DNA of 64,000 bases from Arthrobacter sp. Hiyo8. GTDB taxonomy: Bacteria > Actinomycetota > Actinomycetes > Actinomycetales > Micrococcaceae. Below are positions 30,484 through 38,495 of this stretch, in pieces (positions within the stretch are counted from its first letter, which is position 1; every line of letters starts with the position of its first letter). Below the pieces are notes generated by a model that saw nothing but the letters and a program-made list of their open reading frames with translations, did not search any database and had not been told where the DNA came from. Position numbers and translations under genes: made by a program. The stretch is from NCBI GenBank assembly GCA_001549895.1, contig AP014719.1, positions 2,976,001-3,040,000 of the forward strand, in the 5' to 3' direction.

Positions 30484-30614
30484 GGTGTGCTCCTTGAAAA
30501 GTCTGTTTTTGCCCGCTTCGGCGGATTTTTGGGTGTGTCTGGGGGAGCCGGCGTCGGAAATGCCCGACGCCGGCTGCTGGTTTTCGCTTGTTTCCGCCCT
30601 TTGGGGCGGGCGGC

Positions 30615-31491
30615 TTACTTGCGGCCGCTGAGCTGGATGACCTGCTTGAAGAGGCCGGAGTGGTCGAGTCCGCCGTCGCCCTGGTTGACAGTGGCGGCGA
30701 CGAGCTGTGCGACGACGGCGCCGAGCGGGATTGCGACGTTGGCTTCGCGGGCTGCGGAGGTGACGATGCCGAGGTCCTTGTGGTGGAGGGCAAGGCGGAA
30801 GCCGGGTCGAAGTTGCGGTCGAGCATCTTCTGGCCCTTCTGGTCGAGGACCTTGGAGCCGGCCAAGCCGCCGCCGAGGACTTTGAGGGCTGCGTCCGTGT
30901 CCACGCCGTAGGCCTCAAGGAAGGCGATAGCCTCGCCGAGGACCTCGATGTTGACGGCCACGATCAGCTGATTGGCTGCCTTGACGGTCTGGCCGGAGCC
31001 GGAGGGGCCGACGTGGACGATGGTCTTGCCGACGGCGTTGAGGACATCCTGTGCTGCTTCGAAGTCGTCTGCGTCGCCGCCGACCATGATGGAGAGGACG
31101 GCGTCGATGGCACCCTGTTCGCCACCTGAAACCGGGCGTCGAGCGGGCGGATGCCAGCGGCGACGGCGTCTGCCGAGAGGCGGGCCGCGACGTCCGGGCG
31201 GATGCTGCTTGCGTCGATCCAGAGGGTGCCCTTCTTCGCGTTGGCGAAGACGCCGTCCGGGCCGCTGACGACACCTTCGACGTCGGGGGAGTCCGGCACC
31301 ATGGTGATGACGACGTCGGCGTCCTTGACGGCGTCGGCGATGCTCGTGGCACCCTTGCCGCCTTCGGAGACGAGCTTGTCGATCTTGTCCTGGCTACGGT
31401 TGAAACCGGTGACGGAGTGGCCGGCCTTGACCAGGTTGATGGCCATGGGGAGGCCCATGATTCCGAGTCCGATAACTGCAACGTTGCTCAT
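30615..31491 (-). CDS. glxR: 2-hydroxy-3-oxopropionate (tartronate semialdehyde) reductase, two frameshifts
   Basis: Beta-hydroxyacid dehydrogenase family. NAD(P) motif [15 protein letters not shown] at the start, [11 protein letters not shown] substrate motif (restored across the shift near 31137), [15 protein letters not shown] with the catalytic Lys, and an end [18 protein letters not shown] after a second shift near 30805. It reduces the Gcl product to D-glycerate. It lies between gcl and hyi, with a dispersed inverted repeat between it and hyi. Confidence 0.93.
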
Positions 31492-31531
31492 GATTTTCCT
31501 TACTGAAGTCTTTTTTAGCTCAAGTGTGCTG

Positions 31532-31601
31532 GACCCAACTAGCTCGCAGTTGATGTCGTTTTGAGGGCTCTAAACGACATCAACTGCTACTCAGTTGGGT
31601 C
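31532..31601. repeat. 70-bp inverted-repeat element, copy 1
   Basis: Outer arms GACCCAACT (31532-31540) and AGTTGGGTC (31593-31601); inner arms GCAGTTGATGTCGTTT (31546-31561) and AAACGACATCAACTGC (31572-31587), both perfect; 10-base loop. It begins 10 bp past the hyi stop, between co-directional hyi and glxR. A related copy is at 61745-61806. Confidence 0.9.
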
Positions 31602-31611
31602 GTGGGGTTCG

Positions 31612-32415
31612 CTAGTGGGAGGTGGCGCGCTGGCGGATGGCCCAGCTGAAGGCCGTTTCCTGCGGTTCCTTGTATTCGAGGCCGATGTAGCCTTCGTAGC
31701 CGAGTTCGCGGCTGCGGGCGATCCATTCGCCGAGGGGAAGCTCGCCGGTTCCGGGAGCCCCGCGGCCGGGGTTGTCGGCGATCTGGATGTGGCCGAAGTC
31801 CTTGGCATGGTTTTCGATGACGGCTGCGACGTCGTCCCCGTTGACTGCCAGGTGGTAGAAGTCGGCGAGGAGCTTGACGTTCGTGGCGCCGGATTCTTCC
31901 TTGACGCGGGCGATCACCTTGAGGGCGTCGGCGGCCTTGAGAAGCGGGTACTTGGGGGCGCCGCTGACCGGTTCAAGGAGGACGGTGCCGCCGATGCGTG
32001 CGACGCCTTCCGCGGCACTGGCCAGGTTCTCGGCGCCGATGGCGTCCTGCTTCTCGGCCGATTCGCCGTCCACGCGGTTGCCGTAGAGCGCGTTGAATGC
32101 CTTGCAGCCCAGACGCTCGCCGATGCCTGCGACGACGTCGATGTTGTCCAGGAATTCGGAGGAGCGGGCGGGCCAGGAAACCAGGCCGCGGTCACCGCCG
32201 GGCATGTTGCCGGCGTTGAAGTTCAGGCCGGTGAGCTGAACGCCAGCGTCCTTGATGGCGTTCTCGAACTCGGTGACCTGGGCGTCTGACGGGACGGAAG
32301 TCTCAAAGGGCCACCAGAATTCGACGGCGTCAAAGCCGGCAGCCTTCGCGGCTGCGGGGCGCTCGAGCAGGGGCAGCTCCGTCAGGAGGATGGAGCAGTT
32401 CACTGTGTACGTCAT
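31612..32415 (-). CDS. hyi: hydroxypyruvate isomerase
   Basis: Intact TIM-barrel enzyme of about 267 aa: MTYTVNCSILLTELPLLERP, FWWPFETSVPSDAQV, LEPVSGAPKYPLL, KLLADFYHLAVNG, HIQIADNPGRGAPGTGEL and YIGLEYKEP supply the metal and substrate residues of the Hyi family. It interconverts hydroxypyruvate and tartronate semialdehyde. First gene of the hyi-glxR-gcl-glycerate kinase-allB run. ATG 32415 is preceded by GGAAGGA. Confidence 0.93.
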   Translation of the reverse strand: MTYTVNCSILLTELPLLERPAAAKAAGFDAVEFWWPFETSVPSDAQVTEFENAIKDAGVQLTGLNFNAGNMPGGDRGLVSWPARSSEFLDNIDVVAGIGERLGCKAFNALYGNRVDGESAEKQDAIGAENLASAAEGVARIGGTVLLEPVSGAPKYPLLKAADALKVIARVKEESGATNVKLLADFYHLAVNGDDVAAVIENHAKDFGHIQIADNPGRGAPGTGELPLGEWIARSRELGYEGYIGLEYKEPQETAFSWAIRQRATSH

Positions 32416-32918
32416 CGTAGGTGTCCTTCCGGGGGAGGGCTTGGGATCCATCTTCCGCTTGGCTTGTTCTCTTGGGCTAGTTCGCCTTTGTCGATTTCCG
32501 CTTTGTGGAATTTAGATTCTGCTTTATGAAAAGTTTAGGGAAGGAGGGGGTGGGAGTCAAGGGGTGTTCTGCGTGGAGGTGGTTTGGGATACCAGGTGGC
32601 GGGGTTGGGTGGGCTGGGAGGGGGGCTGGCTGGCTGCGGCTCCTGGATTCACGGCGCTGGAATGCAAGGGGGAGTCGACACATACGAGGTTCGGAGGACG
32701 TGAGGTTGAATTTACGTTGGCCTGAGCATAAGGAAGCTTCGTGTGCCCGTCTACGTGTTGCCACGTTTCCGTCTACGTGTTGCCATGTTTGACCACTGAG
32801 ATTCGTCAACGGCACCACTTAATTCGTCGATTCCAGCACTGAGTCGCGATTTTCGCCCTTAGTCTTCCTGCACGGGTTCCGAACTCGGATCCGAACCATA
32901 GAAGACATTGGGGGATTC
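32416..32918. other. intergenic region upstream of the peptide/ABC locus
   Basis: About 500 bp between divergent operons. An open frame at 32505-32792 is G/W/R-rich and matches nothing, so I do not call it. The notable content is the pair of 22-bp iterons at 32747-32790. The last bases carry a GGGGGATTC ribosome site for the 32919 ATG. Confidence 0.6.
32747..32790. repeat. two tandem 22-bp iterons upstream of the peptide operon
   Basis: CCGTCTACGTGTTGCC then ACGTTT, followed without gap by the same 22 bases with one change (ATGTTT). Each unit contains ACGTG and, in unit 1, CACGT as an inverted pair. The spacing equals two helical turns, and the ATG at 32919 is 128 bp downstream, so a protein-binding site is plausible. 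Confidence 0.65.
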
Positions 32919-33221
32919 ATGGAAAATCGCGTAACGGTTGCTCGGAAAGTCCTAGCAGCAACCTCAGCCCTCGCTATTGCGGTCATCGGAATAACGGTCG
33001 CGTCTCCGGTCGCTAGCGCATCGACCACCCAGGACCAGAGCGCGCTAGATCAGGTTCTAGCATCTTCTGGATCTCCGGTTGGCTTGAGCGCCTGCGCGGT
33101 GTCTGCTGTGCAGATAGCGATCCAAGCGACAATTGCCCACGCCAGAGGAGAATGCATTCGCCTGGCACCCGCCCCGATTGGTGCGATGGCCTTCCGTTAT
33201 ACCGGCGGATATTGCCGCTGA
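32919..33221 (+). CDS. secreted small peptide, bacteriocin-like precursor
   Basis: 100 aa. Basic N-terminus, hydrophobic stretch (ALAIAVIGITVASPV) and an ASA cleavage site predict signal peptidase I cutting after residue 34, leaving about 66 aa. The mature part is Ala/Ile/Gly-rich with three Cys at 59, 79 and 99, evenly spaced. No homology is recognised. It heads a run of membrane, ABC and small exported genes, the layout of Sec-exported bacteriocins with dedicated immunity, but activity is inference. Confidence 0.6.
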   Translation: MENRVTVARKVLAATSALAIAVIGITVASPVASASTTQDQSALDQVLASSGSPVGLSACAVSAVQIAIQATIAHARGECIRLAPAPIGAMAFRYTGGYCR

Positions 33222-33245
33222 GGGCGGCCATTAGAGAGGAGGGGC

Positions 33246-33488
33246 ATGCTCTACTACCTAGATGAGCTCAGGACGGCGATGAATGCGACTCCGGGCCGCC
33301 GTCGTTACAACTTGATCAGCGGCGTCGTCTTCATCGTGATCGCGGGCGCCCTTTTCGTCGCTGGAGCACCGTTTCCCGCCTTTGTTGCCTACTTTTGCGC
33401 GTCTTTCGTCCTCGACATCGCTCTTGTTGTCAGGTGGGCCCGCAAAGACGCTTTGGCAGCCTACCGGCAAGGAGAGCGCGAACTCTAG
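33246..33488 (+). CDS. small two-helix membrane protein
   Basis: 80 aa starting MLYYLDELRTAMNATPGRRR after an AGAGAGGAGGGG ribosome site. Two hydrophobic helices (LISGVVFIVIAGALFVAGAP and FVAYFCASFVLDIALVVR) with a basic end. The family is unrecognised. Its size, topology and position right after a secreted peptide gene suggest an immunity protein. Confidence 0.55.
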   Translation: MLYYLDELRTAMNATPGRRRYNLISGVVFIVIAGALFVAGAPFPAFVAYFCASFVLDIALVVRWARKDALAAYRQGEREL

Positions 33489-33544
33489 ACGCAGCATGTT
33501 GATGACAGCCGCCGCGTCCTCTGAATCCTAGAAAGGGTCCGACA

Positions 33545-33904
33545 TTGATTTATTCATCAACTATCCGCAGGATCGCCACCGTTATTGTACTCGCGTGTAT
33601 CGCCGGCAGCATCGTTGTTGGACTCCTGCACGAACCGAGGACTCCACTTCTTGCATGGACGTCCTTGACCGTTGGAGCGATCTCCCTGGTGGTTGTGCTC
33701 GCAACAAAACGAAAGCCCAAGCGCGATACGGTTCTGTTCATCATCAGTGGGATGAGCGGAGGCATGTTCATAGGAGCCGCGAAAGTGGACTTCCCGGGCA
33801 CGCTTCCGGTATGGCTCTGGACGATAGGCGCCATGTGTATCGGAACGGCAGCCCTCATCGTCGACGCGGAGTCTGCCCAAAGCAAATCCGTCAATCGACT
33901 CTAG
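33545..33904 (+). CDS. small polytopic membrane protein
   Basis: 119 aa from a TTG start (33545) preceded by GAAAGGG. About four hydrophobic segments: ATVIVLACIAGSIVVGLL, LLAWTSLTVGAISLVVVLA, VLFIISGMSGGMFIGAA and PVWLWTIGAMCIGTAALIV. No family recognised. It lies between the first small membrane protein and the larger one, in the same direction. Confidence 0.55.
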   Translation: MIYSSTIRRIATVIVLACIAGSIVVGLLHEPRTPLLAWTSLTVGAISLVVVLATKRKPKRDTVLFIISGMSGGMFIGAAKVDFPGTLPVWLWTIGAMCIGTAALIVDAESAQSKSVNRL

Positions 33905-33913
33905 GCGCCGGTA

Positions 33914-34719
33914 ATGGGAAGTCTGAGAGCGGCTTACAAATTCTCGGGAGTGCGCATACTTGCGGTCACAGGATGGCCGATTTCCATTCGCACACTCGTG
34001 GTCCTCGGCGTAGGCAGTGGGGTTGCTTTGGTCTCTGCTGTCCTGGCCGGATCGCTATTTGTGATGCGGCTGCTGCATGAGGCGTTGTCCTTCGACGGCG
34101 CACACGCCCATGCGGGCAGCGCTGCAACGATGGCAATCATCCTGTTGGCATTCGCCGTCTGCCTCTATATCTGCGTCGGTGCGCTCGCACGGGAAGCCCT
34201 CAGCAGCCGGAGATTTGCAGTCCGGTTCAACCCAAACAGGGAGCTCTTCCGGGCGACCGATGTTTCAATGCACCATGTGTTTCTGGCCGAGGCAGTTCCT
34301 CGGGCTGGCATCTTGTTTGGTTTGTCGGGAGCCGTCTGCACCGCGGCATGGGTTGTTGTGCAAGAGGAAAGTGGAAGTGGCGGCACATTGGCACTGGCCC
34401 TCTTAGCTGTCCCGTTCGGCTTGACTGCGACCTGGCTTGCCTGGAGTTCCAAGCTGGCCGCAAGTGATCCTCGCATTCCGAGTCTGGCCGTGGGATGGAC
34501 CGTCTTCGCCGGGGGTTGCCTCCTGGCCGGGTTGCTAGGGCCATCCTCGCCCGAGTGCTGCTGGCATTGACCTCGGCACCGCCCGGGTTTGACCTGGGAC
34601 CCAACGCAACCGGCGCGGCAGGCGGCTGGATCGCGACGGCGGTGGCGATCGCCGTCGTCGTTTTTCCCTTCTCACAATCCGGAACGTTCGAGCGATCAGG
34701 AGGCAATCGTTTCACGTAA
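33914..34719 (+). CDS. polytopic membrane protein, one frameshift
   Basis: About 268 aa restored. Six or seven hydrophobic segments, for example [39 protein letters not shown], and after the shift near 34540 [20 protein letters not shown]. Cytoplasmic loops are basic ([20 protein letters not shown]). The layout resembles an ABC-2-like transmembrane subunit, though no signature is seen. It probably pairs with the next permease and the ATPase at 35396. Confidence 0.55.
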
Positions 34720-34778
34720 ACGCCCGGGTCCCGCGGCGCGTCAGGGAGTTCGTATGGAAGACGACGACGCCGGTCGCC

Positions 34779-35429
34779 ATGCTCTGGCGGGTCCTCACAG
34801 TTAATCTCGTCAGGGACAGGTCGTTTGCCCTGTTCCGTGGAATCGGAATCTGCCTGCTTCTGGCTGCTGCTACTGCGATCGGCTTTCGCGGGGGCAGGAT
34901 CGGGCCGGACTTCCTTCCTGGAGTCCCCGGAATTCAGAACGCTGGCGCCTGCATCGTTTTCATGGTGGGAGTCGTCGGGAATGAACTCATGTGCAAGGCG
35001 AACAACCCGATCGGACTTCTTCCGCAGCTGAGATACAGCTGGGAATCCGGGTTCGGCCTCAATTCTCTTGCATGGGGCGTGGCCCTGACGCAGTCTGTGC
35101 TCCTGGCGCTGCTTGCGGCACCAGCGATGGGAGTCATTGTCTGGGCTGCAACCGGCGTCCTTCCCGTGGAGACTCTCCTGATTCCGTGGTCGATTGCGAG
35201 CAGCAACATTATTGGAAACGCCTACAGCAAGGTCAAAGTCCGGCAGGCCGACGGCTCGATGGAAATGTCCCTCGCGGGAGCGTTCATTGGCTTACTGCTT
35301 GCTGTTCCGGTGCTCGGCCTTCTCCTCCTGGGCAACGTCCCCGCAACCATTGCCGCCATCATGTACACGGCTCTTCTCACTGGAGGTGCAAAGATTTGCC
35401 TGCAACGCAGAATTCTCTCCCAGAAATAG
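34779..35429 (+). CDS. membrane protein, probable ABC transporter transmembrane subunit, start uncertain
   Basis: About 216 aa from ATG 34779. The open coding-like text extends upstream to about 34716 ([18 protein letters not shown]) behind an AGGAGG at 34698, where no ATG/GTG/TTG stands, so the true start may be hidden by a sequence error. Hydrophobic segments include [36 protein letters not shown] and [20 protein letters not shown]. The C-terminus overlaps the ATPase start by 34 bases. Confidence 0.55.
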   Translation: MLWRVLTVNLVRDRSFALFRGIGICLLLAAATAIGFRGGRIGPDFLPGVPGIQNAGACIVFMVGVVGNELMCKANNPIGLLPQLRYSWESGFGLNSLAWGVALTQSVLLALLAAPAMGVIVWAATGVLPVETLLIPWSIASSNIIGNAYSKVKVRQADGSMEMSLAGAFIGLLLAVPVLGLLLLGNVPATIAAIMYTALLTGGAKICLQRRILSQK

Positions 35430-36076
35430 TCTTCGACCGCGTGTTTGCCGGATACTCCGCCGAACGTCCCGTCTACGAAAACGTGTCCTTCGCGTTCACC
35501 GGACCCGCCTTGATCCACTTGCAGGGGAAGAACGGATCCGGAAAATCGACCTTCGTCGAACTGGCCAGTGGTTATCTGTCTCCGTGGGCCGGAACGATCC
35601 TTGTCAACGGAGCCAGCGCCGATGACCCTGGAAGTAGAAGCAGTCGGAGGGTATGCCGGTCCGAAGCGGCGCTCTTCGCTCAGATGACCGCCCGTGATCA
35701 CCTGGTGTTTGCCTGCATTGCCCGAGATCTCGATCCTGGTCCCGAAATACTCCGGGCGACCGCGCTGGGGATGGAACCGTGGCTAGGCGAGAACGCGGGG
35801 AACCTGTCGACAGGAAATGTGCGCAAACTCTGGTACGTCATGAACACCGTCGGCCAGTTCGATTGCGTAGTCCTCGATGAACCGTTCAACGGGACTGACA
35901 CCGAGGGCGTGGCCTACATGCTTGAGGAGATCAGAGGCTGGGCGGAGTCCAAGCTCGTGGTTATCGTGACGCACTCACTTCAGGACTTGTTACCGGAAGC
36001 GGTTACGGTCCGGCTGGAGGACCTCAAGTCCCAGGCCGCCAACGGGCCGGGCGATGAATGCGTGGGGGTGAAATGA
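35396..36076 (+). CDS. ABC transporter ATPase with degenerate signature
   Basis: 226 aa from a TTG start chosen because GGAGG ends 9 bases before it. Walker A GKNGSGKST, Walker B CVVLDEPFNGTD and switch VIVTHS are good. The signature is NLSTGNVRKL instead of LSGGQ. The protein is short and lacks accessory domains, as in ABC-2 type exporters for lantibiotic or bacteriocin self-protection. Likely partners are the preceding membrane proteins. Confidence 0.75.
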   Translation: MPATQNSLPEIVFDRVFAGYSAERPVYENVSFAFTGPALIHLQGKNGSGKSTFVELASGYLSPWAGTILVNGASADDPGSRSSRRVCRSEAALFAQMTARDHLVFACIARDLDPGPEILRATALGMEPWLGENAGNLSTGNVRKLWYVMNTVGQFDCVVLDEPFNGTDTEGVAYMLEEIRGWAESKLVVIVTHSLQDLLPEAVTVRLEDLKSQAANGPGDECVGVK

Positions 36077-36153
36077 GAATCGTGATTAATAGTGCCGGTG
36101 CGAGCTGCGGTGCTAAAGAGGTCCTTCTAACATCGAATGGAGCGGAGAAATGA
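36073..36153 (+). CDS. 26-codon ORF coupled on both sides by ATGA overlaps
   Basis: ATG at 36073 overlaps the ATPase stop (ATGA); its own TGA at 36151-36153 overlaps the next ATG at 36150 (ATGA). The product begins MRIVINSAGASCGAKEV and ends NGAEK: small, with one Cys, no membrane segment. It may be a real microprotein or a translational relay that passes ribosomes to the secreted protein gene. No homology can be claimed at this length. Confidence 0.45.
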   Translation: MRIVINSAGASCGAKEVLLTSNGAEK

Positions 36154-36698
36154 GAAGTTTGAGAATTGCTCTTGTCGGGGCGTTGACGATGGCTCTGTTT
36201 TTGACCGGAATGAGCCCTGGTTTAGCAGTTTCGAAGGAGTCATCCAGAGGCCTCGAGCTCGCCTCTGAAACTGTTGTCGAAACTAAACTCGGCGCGATTG
36301 ACCCGACTATGACCCTGGCAGACCAGGCGCGAGTGCTTTTTCCGGCTGAACCGATGGCGCAGTTTGCTTTCATGACTCAAGCCATCGCAGTCGACCTGCG
36401 GGCAACTGGCGCCCAAACAGACGTCCATCCGCGTGCGCTTCCCATTGTGCTTGCTCCCTTTGCAGCCGTTCTGGCGCGCTGCGTTTGGGGCGCATTGGGA
36501 GGCGCCGTGGTTAACGAAGTCATCACCCTGGTACATCAAGGCAAGCAAGCGGACGCTCAAAGCCGCGTATATGCCCTGGTTGGCGGATGCATCAGTTCTG
36601 TTTTTCCTCCGTTTCTCAAACCTCTAGCGCAACGGGTGCAAAATGAGCTTGCCGGTGCAGTTTTATGGGTCATCGTCCAACTGGGTCCGAAGAGGTAA
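36150..36698 (+). CDS. secreted protein with hydrophobic C-terminal domain, toxin-like candidate
   Basis: 182 aa. Sec signal (LRIALVGALTMALFLTGMSPGLAV), then a polar stretch, then a hydrophobic Gly-rich region containing Cys111 and Cys147 (RCVWGALGGAVVNEV, VGGCISSVFPPF) and ending LAGAVLWVIVQLGPKR. Two Cys and amphipathic/hydrophobic segments at the C-terminus resemble pore-forming peptides. The first 60 bases are only about half G+C. Family unknown. Confidence 0.55.
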   Translation: MRSLRIALVGALTMALFLTGMSPGLAVSKESSRGLELASETVVETKLGAIDPTMTLADQARVLFPAEPMAQFAFMTQAIAVDLRATGAQTDVHPRALPIVLAPFAAVLARCVWGALGGAVVNEVITLVHQGKQADAQSRVYALVGGCISSVFPPFLKPLAQRVQNELAGAVLWVIVQLGPKR

Positions 36699-36701
36699 TC
36701 G

Positions 36702-36923
36702 TTGGAAAACTTGAGAGACGCCGACAAGAAAGTGTGGATCTCACGCTTCGGAAGGGCCGGGCTCTTGACGATCGTTGTGATGATCGCAAACAACAGTTGG
36801 TGGACTGGCAGAAACCCAATTCGGGAGATACTGACGGTCATCCTGGCGTTTGCCGTTTCGCTTGCCGTCGTAGCCGTAATTGACTTCGCGAGACGCTGGC
36901 TTGGGTCTCGTCGGAAAAGGTGA
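36702..36923 (+). CDS. small two-helix membrane protein, possible immunity protein
   Basis: 73 aa from a TTG start 4 bases after the preceding stop. The start reads ENLRDADKKVWISRFGRAG; two helices follow (LLTIVVMIANNSWW and ILTVILAFAVSLAVVAVI) and a strongly basic end RRWLGSRRKR. Placement right behind a secreted hydrophobic protein is the classic immunity-gene position. Assignment is by context only. Confidence 0.5.
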   Translation: MENLRDADKKVWISRFGRAGLLTIVVMIANNSWWTGRNPIREILTVILAFAVSLAVVAVIDFARRWLGSRRKR

Positions 36924-36950
36924 ATTGGGTGTCCATTGATCTGGGGCCGG

Positions 36951-37836
36951 ATGCGGCGGGCACTGGCTACGAAACTCAAAACCTCCTTTCACACTGATCG
37001 TGATTGTGCTTGGCCTGGCTGCCTGCGGCGCCGATCCTGCCGCGCCGACCAACGACGTCTCCGCCGTCAAAGAAGACCTGACGAAGCTCCAAGGAACCAA
37101 CGGCCTCATACGGATGCCCGAGTCATCATCTCTCGCCAACGGCTCGGTCCACGGGACGTATCTTGCCGCGAGACTCCTCGACACGAGTTTTCCCGCGGTC
37201 GCAAGTGAGCGAACCCGAGGTGAACTGGAACGGGTGCTGAAGTCGGCCGAAGCGGACTTAATCACCCAACTCAAGGCACTTGTGGCACTGAAACGCTCTG
37301 GGTCTTCATCCTGGGCGAGCTACGGTTCGATCATCGAGCAGGGTACGGCAGCGCTTCCGGCCACCGTGACATTCGCAAATCTCAGCGGGTACATCGACCT
37401 GGTGGATGTTCTGGTGCAGCTTGAGCCTAATGCCCGGTTGGCGCGACTGGAGACGTTCGACGCAGAGCCCGGGGTTGAACATCTACTTTCCGGAGCGCTA
37501 ATGGCGTTCTCCAACTCCATGTACTTCTCAAACAGCGAAGAAGTGAGATCAATGTTTCCGGCCGTCCAGTCCGCTCTCCCGCAGCTCATCGGTTCATCCA
37601 GAGGAAAGGGCCTGAACTACTTTCGGGCGTTGACCGCCATGACGAACGCAAGTCGGTCCGGACTTGGATCAAACGACTTCGACAAGGCGGCCGAGGAACT
37701 GCGGACTCTGAAAGGCTGTAAAGAATTCCCGTCTCTGTATCGGATGGAACCAGACAAAGCGTCACCATGCAGCCTCTCGATTTCAGCTGCCATGATCGCG
37801 GTCCCGGGTGCCTACGATTTCGGGGAGAACAAGTGA
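36951..37836 (+). CDS. putative lipoprotein, one frameshift at the signal peptide
   Basis: ATG 36951 gives MRRALATKLKTSF; after one base is restored near 36986 the text continues TLIVIVLGLAACGADPAAP, a textbook lipoprotein signal with lipobox LAAC. The exported domain (about 270 aa) is mostly helical and unknown. Its stop overlaps the GTG of the next ATPase gene. The fit of a lipoprotein + MacB-type ATPase + FtsX permease suggests it is the extracellular partner of that ABC module. Confidence 0.65.
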
Positions 37837-38495
37837 CTTCGGTACTTCGTCTTGAGAACATCACCAAGTCTTTTTCAGATGAACGCGGGACCCGACAGTT
37901 GGTCCTTTCTGGAGTCAGCCTGAACGTCCAGGCAGGTGAAATCGTCTGGCTGCGAGGTGAATCGGGTTCGGGGAAGTCAACCATCCTGAATATCTCCGGA
38001 CTTCTATCGACCCCCGATGCCGGCAAAGTTTGGATCAACGGTAACGACAGAACCGATGCATCGTCCCGGACGGCTAGTCTTGTCCGCTCAAGCGAAATTG
38101 GAATGGTGTTTCAGAGCAGCAACCTACTTCCCGAACTCACGGCATTGGAAAATGTTCTCCTTGCTAGCAGCCAGCCCATGACACGTGCAACGATTACGGA
38201 GCAGTTGGAACGCTTCGGCCTTGCGGCGGTCGCTGACCGGCAAGCGAAGAGGCTTTCCGGTGGGCAGCAACAAAGAGTCGCGTTTTGCCGCGCACTGATC
38301 AACGAACCGTCACTGCTTCTAGCGGACGAACCAAGTTCGGGTCTTGACGCGCCAAATACCGAAGCCATCCTGGAGGCCATGCGAACGGGTGCCGACGGCG
38401 GGTGTGGTGTCCTCGTCGCTTCGCATGACGAAGTCTTCCGGCATGTGGCCCACCGTCAGCTTCCGATGAAGGAGTTGCTCCTTGAACAGAAATAG
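37833..38495 (+). CDS. MacB/LolD-type ABC transporter ATPase
   Basis: Intact, about 220 aa from a GTG that overlaps the lipoprotein stop (GTGA). Walker A RGESGSGKST, Q-loop MVFQSSNLLPELTALENV, signature LSGGQQQR, Walker B LLLADEPSSGLD, switch LVASHDE. This is the subgroup that pairs with FtsX-domain permeases for peptide efflux or resistance. Confidence 0.9.
   Translation: MTSVLRLENITKSFSDERGTRQLVLSGVSLNVQAGEIVWLRGESGSGKSTILNISGLLSTPDAGKVWINGNDRTDASSRTASLVRSSEIGMVFQSSNLLPELTALENVLLASSQPMTRATITEQLERFGLAAVADRQAKRLSGGQQQRVAFCRALINEPSLLLADEPSSGLDAPNTEAILEAMRTGADGGCGVLVASHDEVFRHVAHRQLPMKELLLEQK

Noticed and set aside
32505-32792. 95-aa plus-strand ORF before the peptide operon
   Set aside because: Low-complexity Gly/Trp/Arg text, no ribosome site, and it covers the iterons.
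32919-33221. Lactococcin 972 family assignment for the exported peptide
   Set aside because: Size and export fit, but I see no sequence similarity, and the partner genes differ.
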